A stretch of DNA of 64,000 nt from Oegoconia quadripuncta (lineage: Eukaryota; Arthropoda; Insecta; Lepidoptera; Autostichidae): NCBI GenBank assembly GCA_949316235.1, contig OX438742.1:8588815-8652814 (forward strand), in the 5' to 3' direction. The notes beneath the pieces are model-generated. The model searched no databases, was not told the origin of the DNA, and worked only from the letters and a program-made list of their open reading frames with translations. Positions 45,951 to 58,000 of this stretch are shown piece by piece. The position numbers and the translations under genes were made by a program. How positions within the stretch are numbered: position 1 is the stretch's first letter; the number at the start of each line of letters is the position of its first letter.

Positions 45951-47287
45951 GAAAGGTCTGGTGGCCGATACGGCGAGTTGAAAGATGCAATGCACTAAAT
46001 ACTTGCTTATATGAACAAGCAAACATCGTGCTTTTGACACGCATTTACCAGAATACATTTTACTTGGACTTGTATTTGTCATATCGATACAAATATGTAA
46101 TATATGTAATTCTCATGACTATTGATACTTTGCCACTGGGTTTTTGAACGCTTACACTCGCTACCAGAAGTTGTTTCATCTTATCTCTTCTTCAAAATAT
46201 CGTTGGATCATACGCCTGGAATCGTTGGTCAAAACATACAACATAAGTAACTAAAAAAAGCTTGTAAGTCGTCCTAATAAAATGAGTGTCAAAAGGTCAT
46301 CCTATGAAAATAATATGAAACATATTAAAAATACACATTCTAATAAAATCGTATATATATCATGGAACGATCAAAAAGACATGATAAAAATGATATGGTA
46401 TGATAGTGACCTCTCTACATTCAATAATTTCCAAGTTAAGCAACGGCATTTTTAACCCCCGACAAAAAGAGTGGACTAGGTAACTAGAAGTAGGTCACTA
46501 GCTATGTTTGGTGAAAATAGTTCAGCCATTTCGAGAATATTCAACTCAGTAGCTTTATATTATATAACTGGATGATATAATTAAGATTAGACCTCGGGGT
46601 TCTCTAAATTTTTAATTTGTATTATGCATACATTATATTAGATTTTACATTCCATCAGTATTATTCTAAACATATTTATTGGTTTGAATTATCTCTATCA
46701 ATAGGTTCTACATCAAATAATAACGGCACTCGGCACCCAGTTTGCAGCCGGATATTACTAGCAAACTAACTTGATCGAATCCGAGGAGAGGTCCAATTTC
46801 CTCACTTCATTTTTCAAATAGGCACTTTGCAGTGCAATTTCTATTTGCTTACTCCAATCGCAAAAGGAAGTTCAGTTTCGAACTTCAATTGCTTCTTGCA
46901 TCCGCTTGAGCTTTTATTCCGCTCTTTGAAGCACTTTGCACCCTCTTTGTTCAATTCATTCAATTCACGGCATCCTCTTTAGTCAGCCGGCTGCCTCTCA
47001 CAACGGTTGACGTGTGAGTTGGGAGCGTGTGATATTGTTAGGTCGCCAACACTGGAAATTGCAACGATTATCCTGTCAAAAGCAATCAATTGAAGATTCT
47101 GCCACTAACGCGCGTGCATGCTCGGACGACTTTGCACTATAATTCAGCAATTTTCTTACTTTTAAAACTTTTTATATATTTTTTTTAATTATTAACTTGC
47201 CTAAGCTTTTCAATGTTTTGAAATCTTGTAGCATTGTTTACTACTTAATTAGTCTAAAAATGTAACTTTCTAGATACAACTCATAAC
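45951..47287. other. Intergenic; a less repetitive stretch at 46.7-47.1 kb
   Basis: 46,740-47,130 lacks known repeats and is less AT-rich. It contains a GCACTTTGCAGTGC near-palindrome at 46,828. It might be regulatory but there is no direct evidence. Confidence 0.3.
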
Positions 47288-48155
47288 AAAAACCAGCCAA
47301 GTGCGTGTCGGATTTCGAACACTTAGGAAAAATTAGGAAATTTAAAAGAAGAATTTCAATCTACCACTATTGGTATTTTGTTGGTAAAATATAAGTAAAA
47401 TTATCCCCAAATTTCAAGTTCATAGGTCAATGAAAAGTTAATAAATAGCTACTTCGGAAAAATTTTGTAAAATAAGTCGACTTTGACGGCTTCTTATAAC
47501 TTTGTTTTCAAATATTTTTTAAAACAACAAAATACAGTCTTTGTGTACATAACAAACTCTAAAAAATGATACCCCACACTGTCGGGTCGCTTTTCTTATA
47601 CCCCATTTACTTGTGACTCAATGTAAACAACATTGGGTTTACGAATCGGAGGGCGCGGGTTCGATCCCCAGCGGGGTACATATTTAAGTACTCGGTTTGG
47701 TTGGTGGTAGGGCATTTTAAATGGCCGCCTGGCTAGCTACCACCATCTTATCTAAATCTGCCGCCAAACAGCAATGTTGATAGCGTTGTTGTGTTCCGGT
47801 TGTCAGAGATAAGATAGCCAGTCCTCCAAATGTATTGGGGATTCCGGGTCAGTACGCTTCCACCTTCGACCTCATCTTCACTAAACATCAGGTGTGATTG
47901 AGGACAAGTACAAACCCGTTGTGCAGAAAAAAAAAACTTGTATCGGAGCCCCCCTCTAAAATATTTTAAAATATATTTTTTTACTACTCCTGACTTTGTG
48001 TTAGCAAGACACACCTTTGGTGTAAATATGAAGACTAGCTTCAGCGGTTAAGCTGTCAAAGCTTTGTAACAACGTCGGATGGACTGACGGACGGGCACGT
48101 ATGAGTGACAGCAAATAGGGCTCCGTTTGGCCTTCGGTTGCTGAACCCTAACAAG
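47288..48155 (+). repeat. Long dispersed repeat interrupted by SINE-C
   Basis: It starts AACCAGCCAAGTGCGTGTCGG and ends near GGGCTCCGTTTGGCC...GAACCCTAA, with TTTGTAACAACGTCGGATGG inside. This 'AAACC(G/A)GCCAAGTGCGAGTCGG ... GGAACCCTA' layout is abundant in Lepidoptera and unclassified. A SINE-C splits it at 47,615-47,935. Confidence 0.7.
47615..47935 (+). repeat. SINE-C with target-site duplication
   Basis: The copy is flanked by ACTTGT on both sides (47,609-47,614 and 47,936-47,941). The 5' end is trimmed to ...GACTCAATGTAAACAAC. B box GGGTTCGATCCCC is intact. Confidence 0.8.
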
Positions 48156-48895
48156 GTTTAGTTCTATCCAGACCATTCTAATTAATCGAATGATATGAGC
48201 AGAGTATTGATGTGAAACAAAACATTACCTATCTTGGCTATTGGCCATTACCCGTTCGATAGTTCCAGTATAGTTTTTCAGCGATCTGCATATTTCAATC
48301 AAGATTTCGTTTTATTCTAATATAAGGTGTCTTTGTAGGCATGGTATTTAAATACTTTCTATAAAGTTACTTCATTAGTTATTAGAAATCTGAACAAATT
48401 AACTTAAATATAATATATTTCATTTTTTTTTTGTTTTTATTACACTCTTAAAGAAATAAATTTTAATGAAGAAATATGAGATTTCTTGGTTAAAAATTAT
48501 GCAAATATTGACATCTTATTATTTCTTTGCAACGCGTATCCAGACCAATATAAAAAATATACCCAAAAGGAGCAGGAGCCGGAATCATACATTGCATAAT
48601 AAATTATCATACAGCAAATAAAGTTTAAAACCATCGCGTAACCCATTAAAATAACCGTTTATTAAAATGGATAGATAGATAAGAAGTTTATTGCATCAAC
48701 TGGTACACATACAAGAAACATAATATTATACAACACATTATTAACAAATAAGGGAGGAACATATATGAAAACTATTACTACTACTACTACTATTTATACT
48801 ACTTGTTCATTATATGTGGGCATGTGTGCAACAGCCATGGCCGATTCTAGAAGCCTTAGCCAGGTGTGCCCTTTTAAAATCAATTTCTATTTCAG
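48156..48895. other. Region upstream of the first receptor coding exon
   Basis: AT-rich. A short (ACT)n microsatellite lies at 48,777-48,791. The splice acceptor TTTCTATTTCAG closes the region. No promoter motif was found here, so the first exon should be farther left. Confidence 0.4.
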
Positions 48896-49094
48896 CAGAT
48901 CTAATCCATCATGCCGCCACCCATGAATCTGACCGCGATGAACGCAACCCGCGGCTACTCCCCGGTGACACTCAACCAGGATTGGCCGAAGCTGGAGCGA
49001 CTCCTCTTTATTGTGTGCTGCTCCTGCATTGGCACCATCCTGAATGGGTTCTTTGTAGCCGCATTCTTTGTTGAGCCGACACTGAAGAGAGTTG
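48896..49094 (+). CDS. Receptor exon with start codon and TM1
   Basis: The exon starts after TTTCTATTTCAG (a CAG shift to 48,899 is possible). The coding part starts at ATG 48,911 (A at -3) and ends before GTAAGTAG at 49,095. It carries 61 codons plus one base. The extracellular N-terminus is about 28 residues. Confidence 0.85.
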
Positions 49095-52000
49095 GTAAGT
49101 AGTATATTATCTGCTATGTATATAGACTAATTTGAATTCTGATATGATGCGTAATGTGTGGGAAATGTCTAATTGTGTATTTTCTTTCTCGAAAAAATTA
49201 CATAGAGAATGTGGTCTTCGGAAATTGATAACACCGAGATAAATTCTTTATAATTTTTATATATTTTTTGTTATTCTAGAACAGTTGAAGGGGAATAGAT
49301 ACGTTTTCACTTCTAGAACGATTATTTTATAGGAGTCAAATAGATCTTAATATTTGATACGTATAAACGACCCCGAGAAAAAGCTCTTGATGGGCACATG
49401 GACAGACAAATGGAAAACTCAAAATAATTACAAAGGGTACTCGGTTTATAAGACAGAACTATAAAAATTAATCATGTATAGAGACGTGACAGGTTGAGGT
49501 CAGTAACTACAACTGTCTAGACTATATACAGGGTGAATTTGAATTCGTGTAATTCCCTTTAACTGGTGACGCCACTGTTGATTACGAACAACTTACCCCA
49601 AGGAACCATAGCCGAATTCGACCAAAAAATTTTCGATTTCCATAAAAAGTAACCAATCTGAAACCACCTTTAGTATGGAAGTCCAATAATTTTCGGTTGA
49701 ATTCGTCTGTGGTTCCTAGTGGAAAGTTGTTCGTAATCATGAGTGGAACCACCAGCCAAAAATTATTGGACTTCCATACTAAAGGTGATTTTAGAATGGT
49801 TTACTTTGTTTAAGTACGTAATCGAAAATTTTTTGATCGAATTCGACTATGGTTCCATGGGGGCGTAATCAGGAGTGGCGTCACCAGTTAATGGGAATTA
49901 CACGAATTCAAATTCACCCTGTATAGTCAATGACTATGAACTTGCGAAAGTTTCGTTATTCCGAGGACTGATCATCGTCCCCTGCTAGGGGACATATTCG
50001 ATGTCATTTTAGATACCAACTCGACATCGAATCCGAGGGCTTTCTAAATTGTAGCGAGTTAAGAGAAACACAACTAATGTGTTATTGAGTCTACACCCTG
50101 TTGATTCCAAGGCAATTGTGTGACAGAGATAGTGAAATGCTAACAAGATGTATCATAAAATATCTTTGTCAAATGCATTTTATCAAAAATAACTGACACA
50201 GATCTTAGGGACTTTTTTTGCGTTTAATTGCGTAATGCGTTTTACATTTTCTTTACCTGCCAAATCTTACAATTTGGGATCTTCAAGTCTACCGTGAATT
50301 ATTTACTGATGTGCTCCATTTTCCACTATGTGGGATCATGGTCAGAAGCGCCTCCAGTTCTTCCTAAAAGAAAAGTTCAGTTTGATGCAATGAATAATAT
50401 CTTGTACGGTTTTTGAGGAATTTACGGGAACACATTGTTTTACTGGGAAATGTTATTTTTATACCATAAAAGGCAGAGCAAAGTAGGCATTATTCCATAA
50501 TTTAATCTACCTATCTATAGCTTCAAAGCTATTCGATGTCCAAGATAATATTTATACATAACTATTATTTGCCCAGCAGTGGGACTACACAAGCTATTTA
50601 AAAAAATACTATTATTTGAATTGGAACATCACATATGACATATATTTTTTTTATCGGGCCTGGAGCGAAGTACTTACCTATTACGATACCATGCAAGCGC
50701 CGCGATATGTATAATTTGTGTGTGGCCACAGCGAGGGTTCATTATGTAACAATTTGTTTGTTTGATATTTAATTCATTAATATAACATAAATAGATAACT
50801 TACAAAACACCTGAGGAACTAAACGTTACAATATCATCCAGGTATAATAAGCAATGCTTTGAAATCTTCGACAAATAATTATGACAAAATCTGCCATTTT
50901 CGTGAGTCATTATCTTTTTAGAATTGGCGTATTGTGTAATGATAGACATCATATTACCTGATTAAAATATTACATATGTATGTCAAATAGTTATTGAGAT
51001 AGAGGGGGTGCAAAAGTGGCTCGATATGGTTGGTGTAAATACAGCGCGGTGTACGAACGGCCATTTTTTTATCATTTTCGCGGACACGGATCGCCTTATA
51101 GACGTAATAACAATAAAACATCTATTGTGTATGGTTCAGTGTCCGTGAACGTGTTTTTTTTTTTTTTTCTATTTATTCATTATATATGAAAAAGGTTTAA
51201 CACAATACAAAAGTGCGCCACAGAAACCTATTTAAGGTTTATACGCAACACACTGAACCTCATCGCTTACCACTTACTGTCTATTACAAGTTACAGTATC
51301 ACCAGCACCACCCATGTAGTACTTTTTAAGTGATTGTTTACATTTTTTTATATTTATAAATATATCTGTATGTATTTCCTTGGGAATATCATTTAAAATG
51401 TTTGGTAACATGTACTCCCACGTCCTCGCTCCGTAAATGTTAGTGTATTTAGGTAACTCATACAATAGCATTTAATAGCATTGTTGTGTTGTGTCTATTA
51501 AGGGACTTTCAGGTGGGCCAGGGGAGATCTTTTCCTGGTGACAGGATGAATTTGAATTCGTGTAATTCCCATTAACTGGTGACGCCACTCTTGATTACGA
51601 ACAACTTTCCCCAAGGAACATTAGTCGAATTCGATCAAAAAATTTTCGATTACCCATAGAAAATAAACCATTCTGAAACCACCTTTAGTATGGAAGTCCA
51701 ATAATTTTCGGTTGAATTCGTCTGTGGTTCCTAGTGGAAAGTTGTTTGCAATCAGGAGTGGAATTACCAGCCAAAAATTATTGGACTTCCATACTAAAGG
51801 TGATTTTAGAATGGTTTACTTTGTTTAAGTAGGTAATCGAAAAATTTTTGATCGAATTCGACTATGGTTCCTTGGGGAAAGTTGTTCGTAATCATGAGTG
51901 GAATCACCAGCCAAAAATTATTGGACTTCCATACTAAAGGTGATTTTAGAATGGTTTACTTTGTTTAAGTACGTAATCGAAAAATTTTTGATCGAATTCG

Positions 52001-55000
52001 ACTATGGTTCCTTGGGGGAAAGTTGTTCGTAATCTTGAGTGGAATCACCAGTTAATGGGAATTACACGAATTCAAATTAACCCTGTATAGGTGTACTGTG
52101 ATTTAAGATTACATTTTATATTTTAGATTAACCTCGGATATAACTACTTAGCCACATTGTTGGGTTTATCTGGATGATATAATTCGGAGGCTTTCTAAGT
52201 TTCTAATGTGACTAAAAACCAGCGCTACTCGAGATCATGTTCTCAAGTAAGCAAATGCTGAGTCACTTCCTTTTGTCTAATAACAATTTTAACCGGCTCC
52301 GTGACTCAATGTAAGTAACATTGGGTTTACGATTCGGAGGTCGCGGGTTCGATCCCCACCTACATGTTTAGTACTCGGTTTGGTTGGTGGTAGGCCATTC
52401 TAAATATCCGCCAGGCTAGCTACCACCATCTTATCTAAATGTGCTGCCAAACAGCAATGTTAGTAGGATTGTTGTGTTCCGCTTGTCAGAAATAAGATAG
52501 CCAGTTCCCCAATTGGAATGAGGTTTCCGGGTCAGTACGCTTCCACCTTCGGCCTCGTCTTCCCTTAACATCAGGTGTGATTAAGGTCAAGTGCTAACCC
52601 GTTGTGCATAAAAAAAAATAACAATTCCTAAGTCGACTAACCTAATTCTACATAATATATAAGAAACCGATTTAGTATACCTATACCTATACCTATATAA
52701 ATAACTGTTGTACCTTCGTTATTAGAGCATTAAAAAGCATTTGTATTGTGTTATAATGTAATATATTTAATATCTTTCGGTGACCCATATCACTTAATAT
52801 CAGTTTGTATCAGTTACTCAGTCTTAAATGAATTCTTAGTTTTTAGTAGGCGTTAGGTGTACCTACGTTCTCATTGCAATCAAGAATTAGAGCTCAGACC
52901 TAATGAAGACGGTATTAGCCCGGCTTAATCAATACAGTTCTAAATAGGACTACGTGACCGTTGCTCACGGCTTAGGATTAGTGAAGACTACTCGGCGATA
53001 ATGTCATCAACTGTGTTTGCGAGAAAAATATTATGTAAGTACACAGAAATTACTTCAGGCTCAAACACTGTAACTAAACGGACTTGGCTCGCGTCTGAGT
53101 CCATGGAACACTTCAAACACCATCAAACTTTACACAGACATAGAAACTTTTTATTCAGTGCCACAATACATTATACAGAATCATAAATATAATTATTATT
53201 ATACAGGAAGAAATCTTAGAATCATGCACAATATAATTGTAGCAATGAAAGAGCTTGCTGGCTCAGCTAACGCTGCCAACGCTGAACACGGTTACAATAC
53301 TGATAATTCTGTCAGTGCCTCAAGTGGAAAGTGACGTTCAGCTTAAAACAGAACTTTGGAAGTAAATAAATGTGATGCACGTATTTATAATATTAGTATA
53401 AGTAGTATGTATTTTAGGCTAATTTATCAGACGGGACGTAGGACACGGTCGACTTATAGTACGGAAATATATACATGATACATACGTCACGTACTTTATT
53501 CCAAATGGGATAGCCATCCCGGACATTAGCGTTTCGGTGCCCCACACATTGCTTGAAACAACATGCACTGTTAAAAAACCATTATATCCGTCTCCGTGGC
53601 TCAATGTAAACAACATAGGGTTTACAAATCAGAGGGCGCGGATTTCGATCCCCAGAGCGGTACATGTTTAGTACTCGGTTTGGTTGGTGCTAGGGCATTT
53701 TAAATGTCCGCCTGGCTAGCCACCACAGCAATGTTAATGGCACATTCGTGTTCCGGTTGTTATAGAGGTAAAATAGCCAGTTCCCCAAATAAAATGGGAC
53801 GCTTCCTCTTACGGCCTCATGATATGATCGAAATACACTAAAAAACGCTGGATCAATACGCTCATAGATACTTTCGTACATTGGACTTTCGAAGAGTGAT
53901 ATGTCGCACACTATCATGTCGCAGAATGTCACTGTAGTTCAATAGAAATGTCGCCCAATTGTACGTCGCATACTATCATGTCGCAGAATTGCACTGTCGT
54001 TTAATAGAACTGTCGCACAATTGTACATCGCACATTATCATGTCGCACAGTTGTACTGTTGTTTAATAGGAATGTCGCACAATTGTACAACGTACACTCG
54101 GGGTCGCACTTCAGTAATAAACCCCCCCAAGAAACTGTTTATATTTTATTTTTATTTTATTTTTAAAGCTAGGCTTAGCCGATTTTCATAAAATATGCCT
54201 AAGAACCTAAAAACCGCACTCAAATCCACTCATAAAACACGTCGTTTCCGTCGGGGGTTAATAAAATAGCGTTGAAGCTTGTACAATTATGTATTATGCG
54301 GTACTCGTAGATGTCAAACTTTTATTTCATGGTATAAAGGTATCCCTTGTCAGTACGAGTGTATCTATCAAATAGTTATTGAACTGGAAAATATGCAAAA
54401 GTGGCTTGAAATCGTTCGTGTACTTTAGTTTACCTTAAACAAACACATTATTCTATTTTGGTATTGCGTTTAGGTATATGGGCGACCTATAGACAGCAGC
54501 GTCGGACTCGGTTCATATTAATGAACTATTCACAAAATTGAGATGACCTTACAAGTTGACGCTAGAGAAGTTGCATATTAAAACAGTATCAATAAAATAA
54601 TATTGGGACTGAGATGCGATCTCAATCTTAAGATCGATTTCTTAAATAAGGTCGTGTGCCTCGCATTAATAAAAAGATCTCAATATTGAGACTGACACTT
54701 GAAAAAAGTTATAAATAACTACTTAAGTATTTGGAAACCGAAAGCACATTTTCTATTTTGCGGACGCGATGTTGGATTGTTTATCGTAAAATGTATCCCA
54801 TGACACTCCAGGGTTCAAGACGAATCTAACGACACCATGCACTTCGAAATCGTTCAATCCGTTTAGACTACAGCATGCGCCAAAGGAACGGACATACATA
54901 CACTCGAAAAACATTACCCTCGTTTCTTGGACATTCGGGTAAAAAATTGCATTGATAATAAGACTCGATCTCATCTTGAGATCGCTTTATTAAAAGTCTC

Positions 55001-58000
55001 TTCATATAAACGTCCGCAATTTATCCGTGATTCATACGTGATTCCCTTTATTGCCGTGCGAGTAACAACGCAGTGGATGGCGGCACAAAGCGGTATGAAT
55101 GGTATTGAACGAGTTCATACAATAAAGGTTCTGCGTCAATGTAGGTACGCGCTCCTATTGTGAGACCTATTAGTTCTGCGACACGTAGCGTTAACGCGTG
55201 CTGCTATATGTGAGGGTCGAAGCATTTACGATTCGTAATAAATCTTTATGGTGCTAGGCAATAGATATCTTTATGCCCGCTTTTCTTACAAAGTTGGACG
55301 AAGATTACTTTTTGCAATCTTATCACAAAACGTGATAAGTCCGCCTTTGTACTTAATTTTAAATACGGGCAGAGTGCTCCACGGGCAGAGCGCTCCACGG
55401 GCAGAGCGCTCCATTGGCAGAGCGACGCTGTAAATAGCCTATCGGCTTGACAGCAAATGTTCCTGATCAGAAAAAAAAAATTTAGTTACAAAATTTATTC
55501 ATGTATATTTATCATATGAAGTACAATAAAGCGTTTAGAAACAAATAAACAAACAGAACGTCATAAATCATAATACAGCGATTCCATGCACGTTTTCAAG
55601 AGTCAGTGTCGAAGAATATCAATATTATTAAAATGCAAAGTAATAGTATAAATAGAGAAGTAGGCCATCTCTAACCCCGATTGAGCTAATAACATCCTCT
55701 CGCCCGGGCCCTTTTTTTTTGATGCGGGGAGCTCGCCTAGGGGACGGCGAGACGGTTAGGATGTCGGGAGGGAGGCCTCTAAACCCCGCGGCGACCTTCT
55801 TCGGCAGTAAGGAGGACCTGGGAACGCATAATTTATGCATACTTTATTTTTATGCACAACGGGTTGGTACTTGACTCAATCACACCCGATGTTAAGTGAA
55901 GATGAGGTCGAAGGTGGAAGCGTACTGACCCAGAAACCCCAACACATTCGTGGCCTGGCTATCTTATCTCTGAATATATAATTCATACATAATATAATTC
56001 TTGAATTTCAAAATATACTATAGCCTCATGTTCCGTCAAATTTCACTTCGCTGTTTTTAACAAAGTTTTATTTCGAAGTAACCTTAATTAGCTACCTTTA
56101 ACAATGAAAGCTGAATAAATACCGACGGAAAATAATATCGGAAAATAAAGTCTTTGTTTACAAAAAAAAAACTTTACGAACGACTTATAATCTAAAGAGG
56201 AAGAACAACGATTATATACCAAATACTGGGTTAAAAGCTAAATATCTTAGTAACAGCTTAACCGATTTTCATCAAACGTGGCTAAAATCCTCGTTTAGTC
56301 TTTAATATTAAAAAATCACACATAAATCGCACCGCGCATTACTGAGATACGAACGGACAAAGAAACTGAATTGACAAACACACACCTCAAACAGAGCACC
56401 TGTCGTTTTTCATCGGTGGTTAAAAATCACTTCACATCAAAGGTGGTCTGGTACAAATCGCTTAATACGGAAAAGACCGCCTGGTTGTACAATTTTGAAG
56501 TTGTATTTATCAACCGCATTCTTATATTTTTATGCATTATTGCACTTATTACTTTATAGTGTACTTTATTGGTTGATTGATCAAGCATAATACTGCCAGT
56601 ACAAGCTGAGTGTAGCAAATACACCGCCTGGTTGTACAATTTTGAAGTAGTATTTATCAAGTGTATTTTTGTAATTTTTGTGCAATATACTTTATTGATT
56701 GATTGATCAAACCTAACACTGCCGGTACAAGCTGAGTATAATGAAAAGTCCGCCTGGCTGTACAATTTTGAAGTTGTATATATCAAGTGTATTCTTATAA
56801 TTTGTGTGCAATAAAGTATAGTTTATTGATTGATTGGTCAAGCGTAACACTGCCAGTACAAGCTGAGTATAGCGAAAACACCGCCTGGTTGTACAATTTT
56901 GAAGTTGTATATATCAAGTGTATTCTTATAATTTGTGTGCAATAAAGTATACTTTATTGATTGATTGGTCAAGCGTAACACTACCAGTACAAGCTGAGTA
57001 TAGCGAAAAAACCGCCTTTATTATACAATTTTGAAGTTGTATTTATCAAGCATATTCTATATTTTTGTGCAATAAAGTGTACTTTACTGATTAATTGATC
57101 AAACGTAGTATGCCAGTACAAGCTGAGCATAGCGAAAAGACCTCCTGGTTATATAATTTTAAAGTTGTATTTGTCAAGCGTATTCTTATATTTTTGTGCA
57201 AACAGTGTACTTTATTGATTGATTAATCAAGCTTAACACTGCCAGTAAAAGCTGATCTCCCGTAAGTTAGCGCGCTCATATAACGAGCGGACGGTCCAAA
57301 GATAGTGTTAAGTCTGATGCGCGGTCGATTGTACATCAAGATAATTCAGTCAATATAATCAAATAATGAGGTAAGTAGGTTAGTAGCATACGTACAGTCC
57401 ACTTTAAATAGATGTTTACACTTACACATACAAAATTATCTTTCAATTGAAGGGGTTGCCGTAATTTGTTACAACACTGACGCAGCAATGAACCCGAATT
57501 TGTTTAGTTACCCTATTTGTGAACTAGTGTTGAGATGAAGTACCAATTTTTAACACCCGACGAAAAAAGATGGGTGTTGTGTTTGACTGCGTGTGTCCAG
57601 TCTTTGTGAGGATGTGGCTCATTAATGCGTGGACCGATTTGAATGCGTGTTTTGTTTAAAATTAAACTAGGAGAAAGTTTCATAATTCTTTAGTATTTTA
57701 TTTAGAAAAACCTGGACAAAAAGTGGACACACAGACACATGTAAACGCAAAAATACATATACATGCAAACACACACGTCTTTTTGCATCGAGGGTAATAA
57801 AGGACCTTCACACAAGCACAGACAGACAGGTAAACAGACAACAAAGTGAACCTGTAAGGGTTTTTTTACCTTTTGAGGTATGAAAAAAAAATGGCAATCA
57901 AGTTACCGTGAAAATGTCCAAATCTATTAACTTTTTAGACACAAGTGTATCCTGCTTATGAGTACAAAGTTTCGTAACTTACCCTGAAAAACTCCAAACT

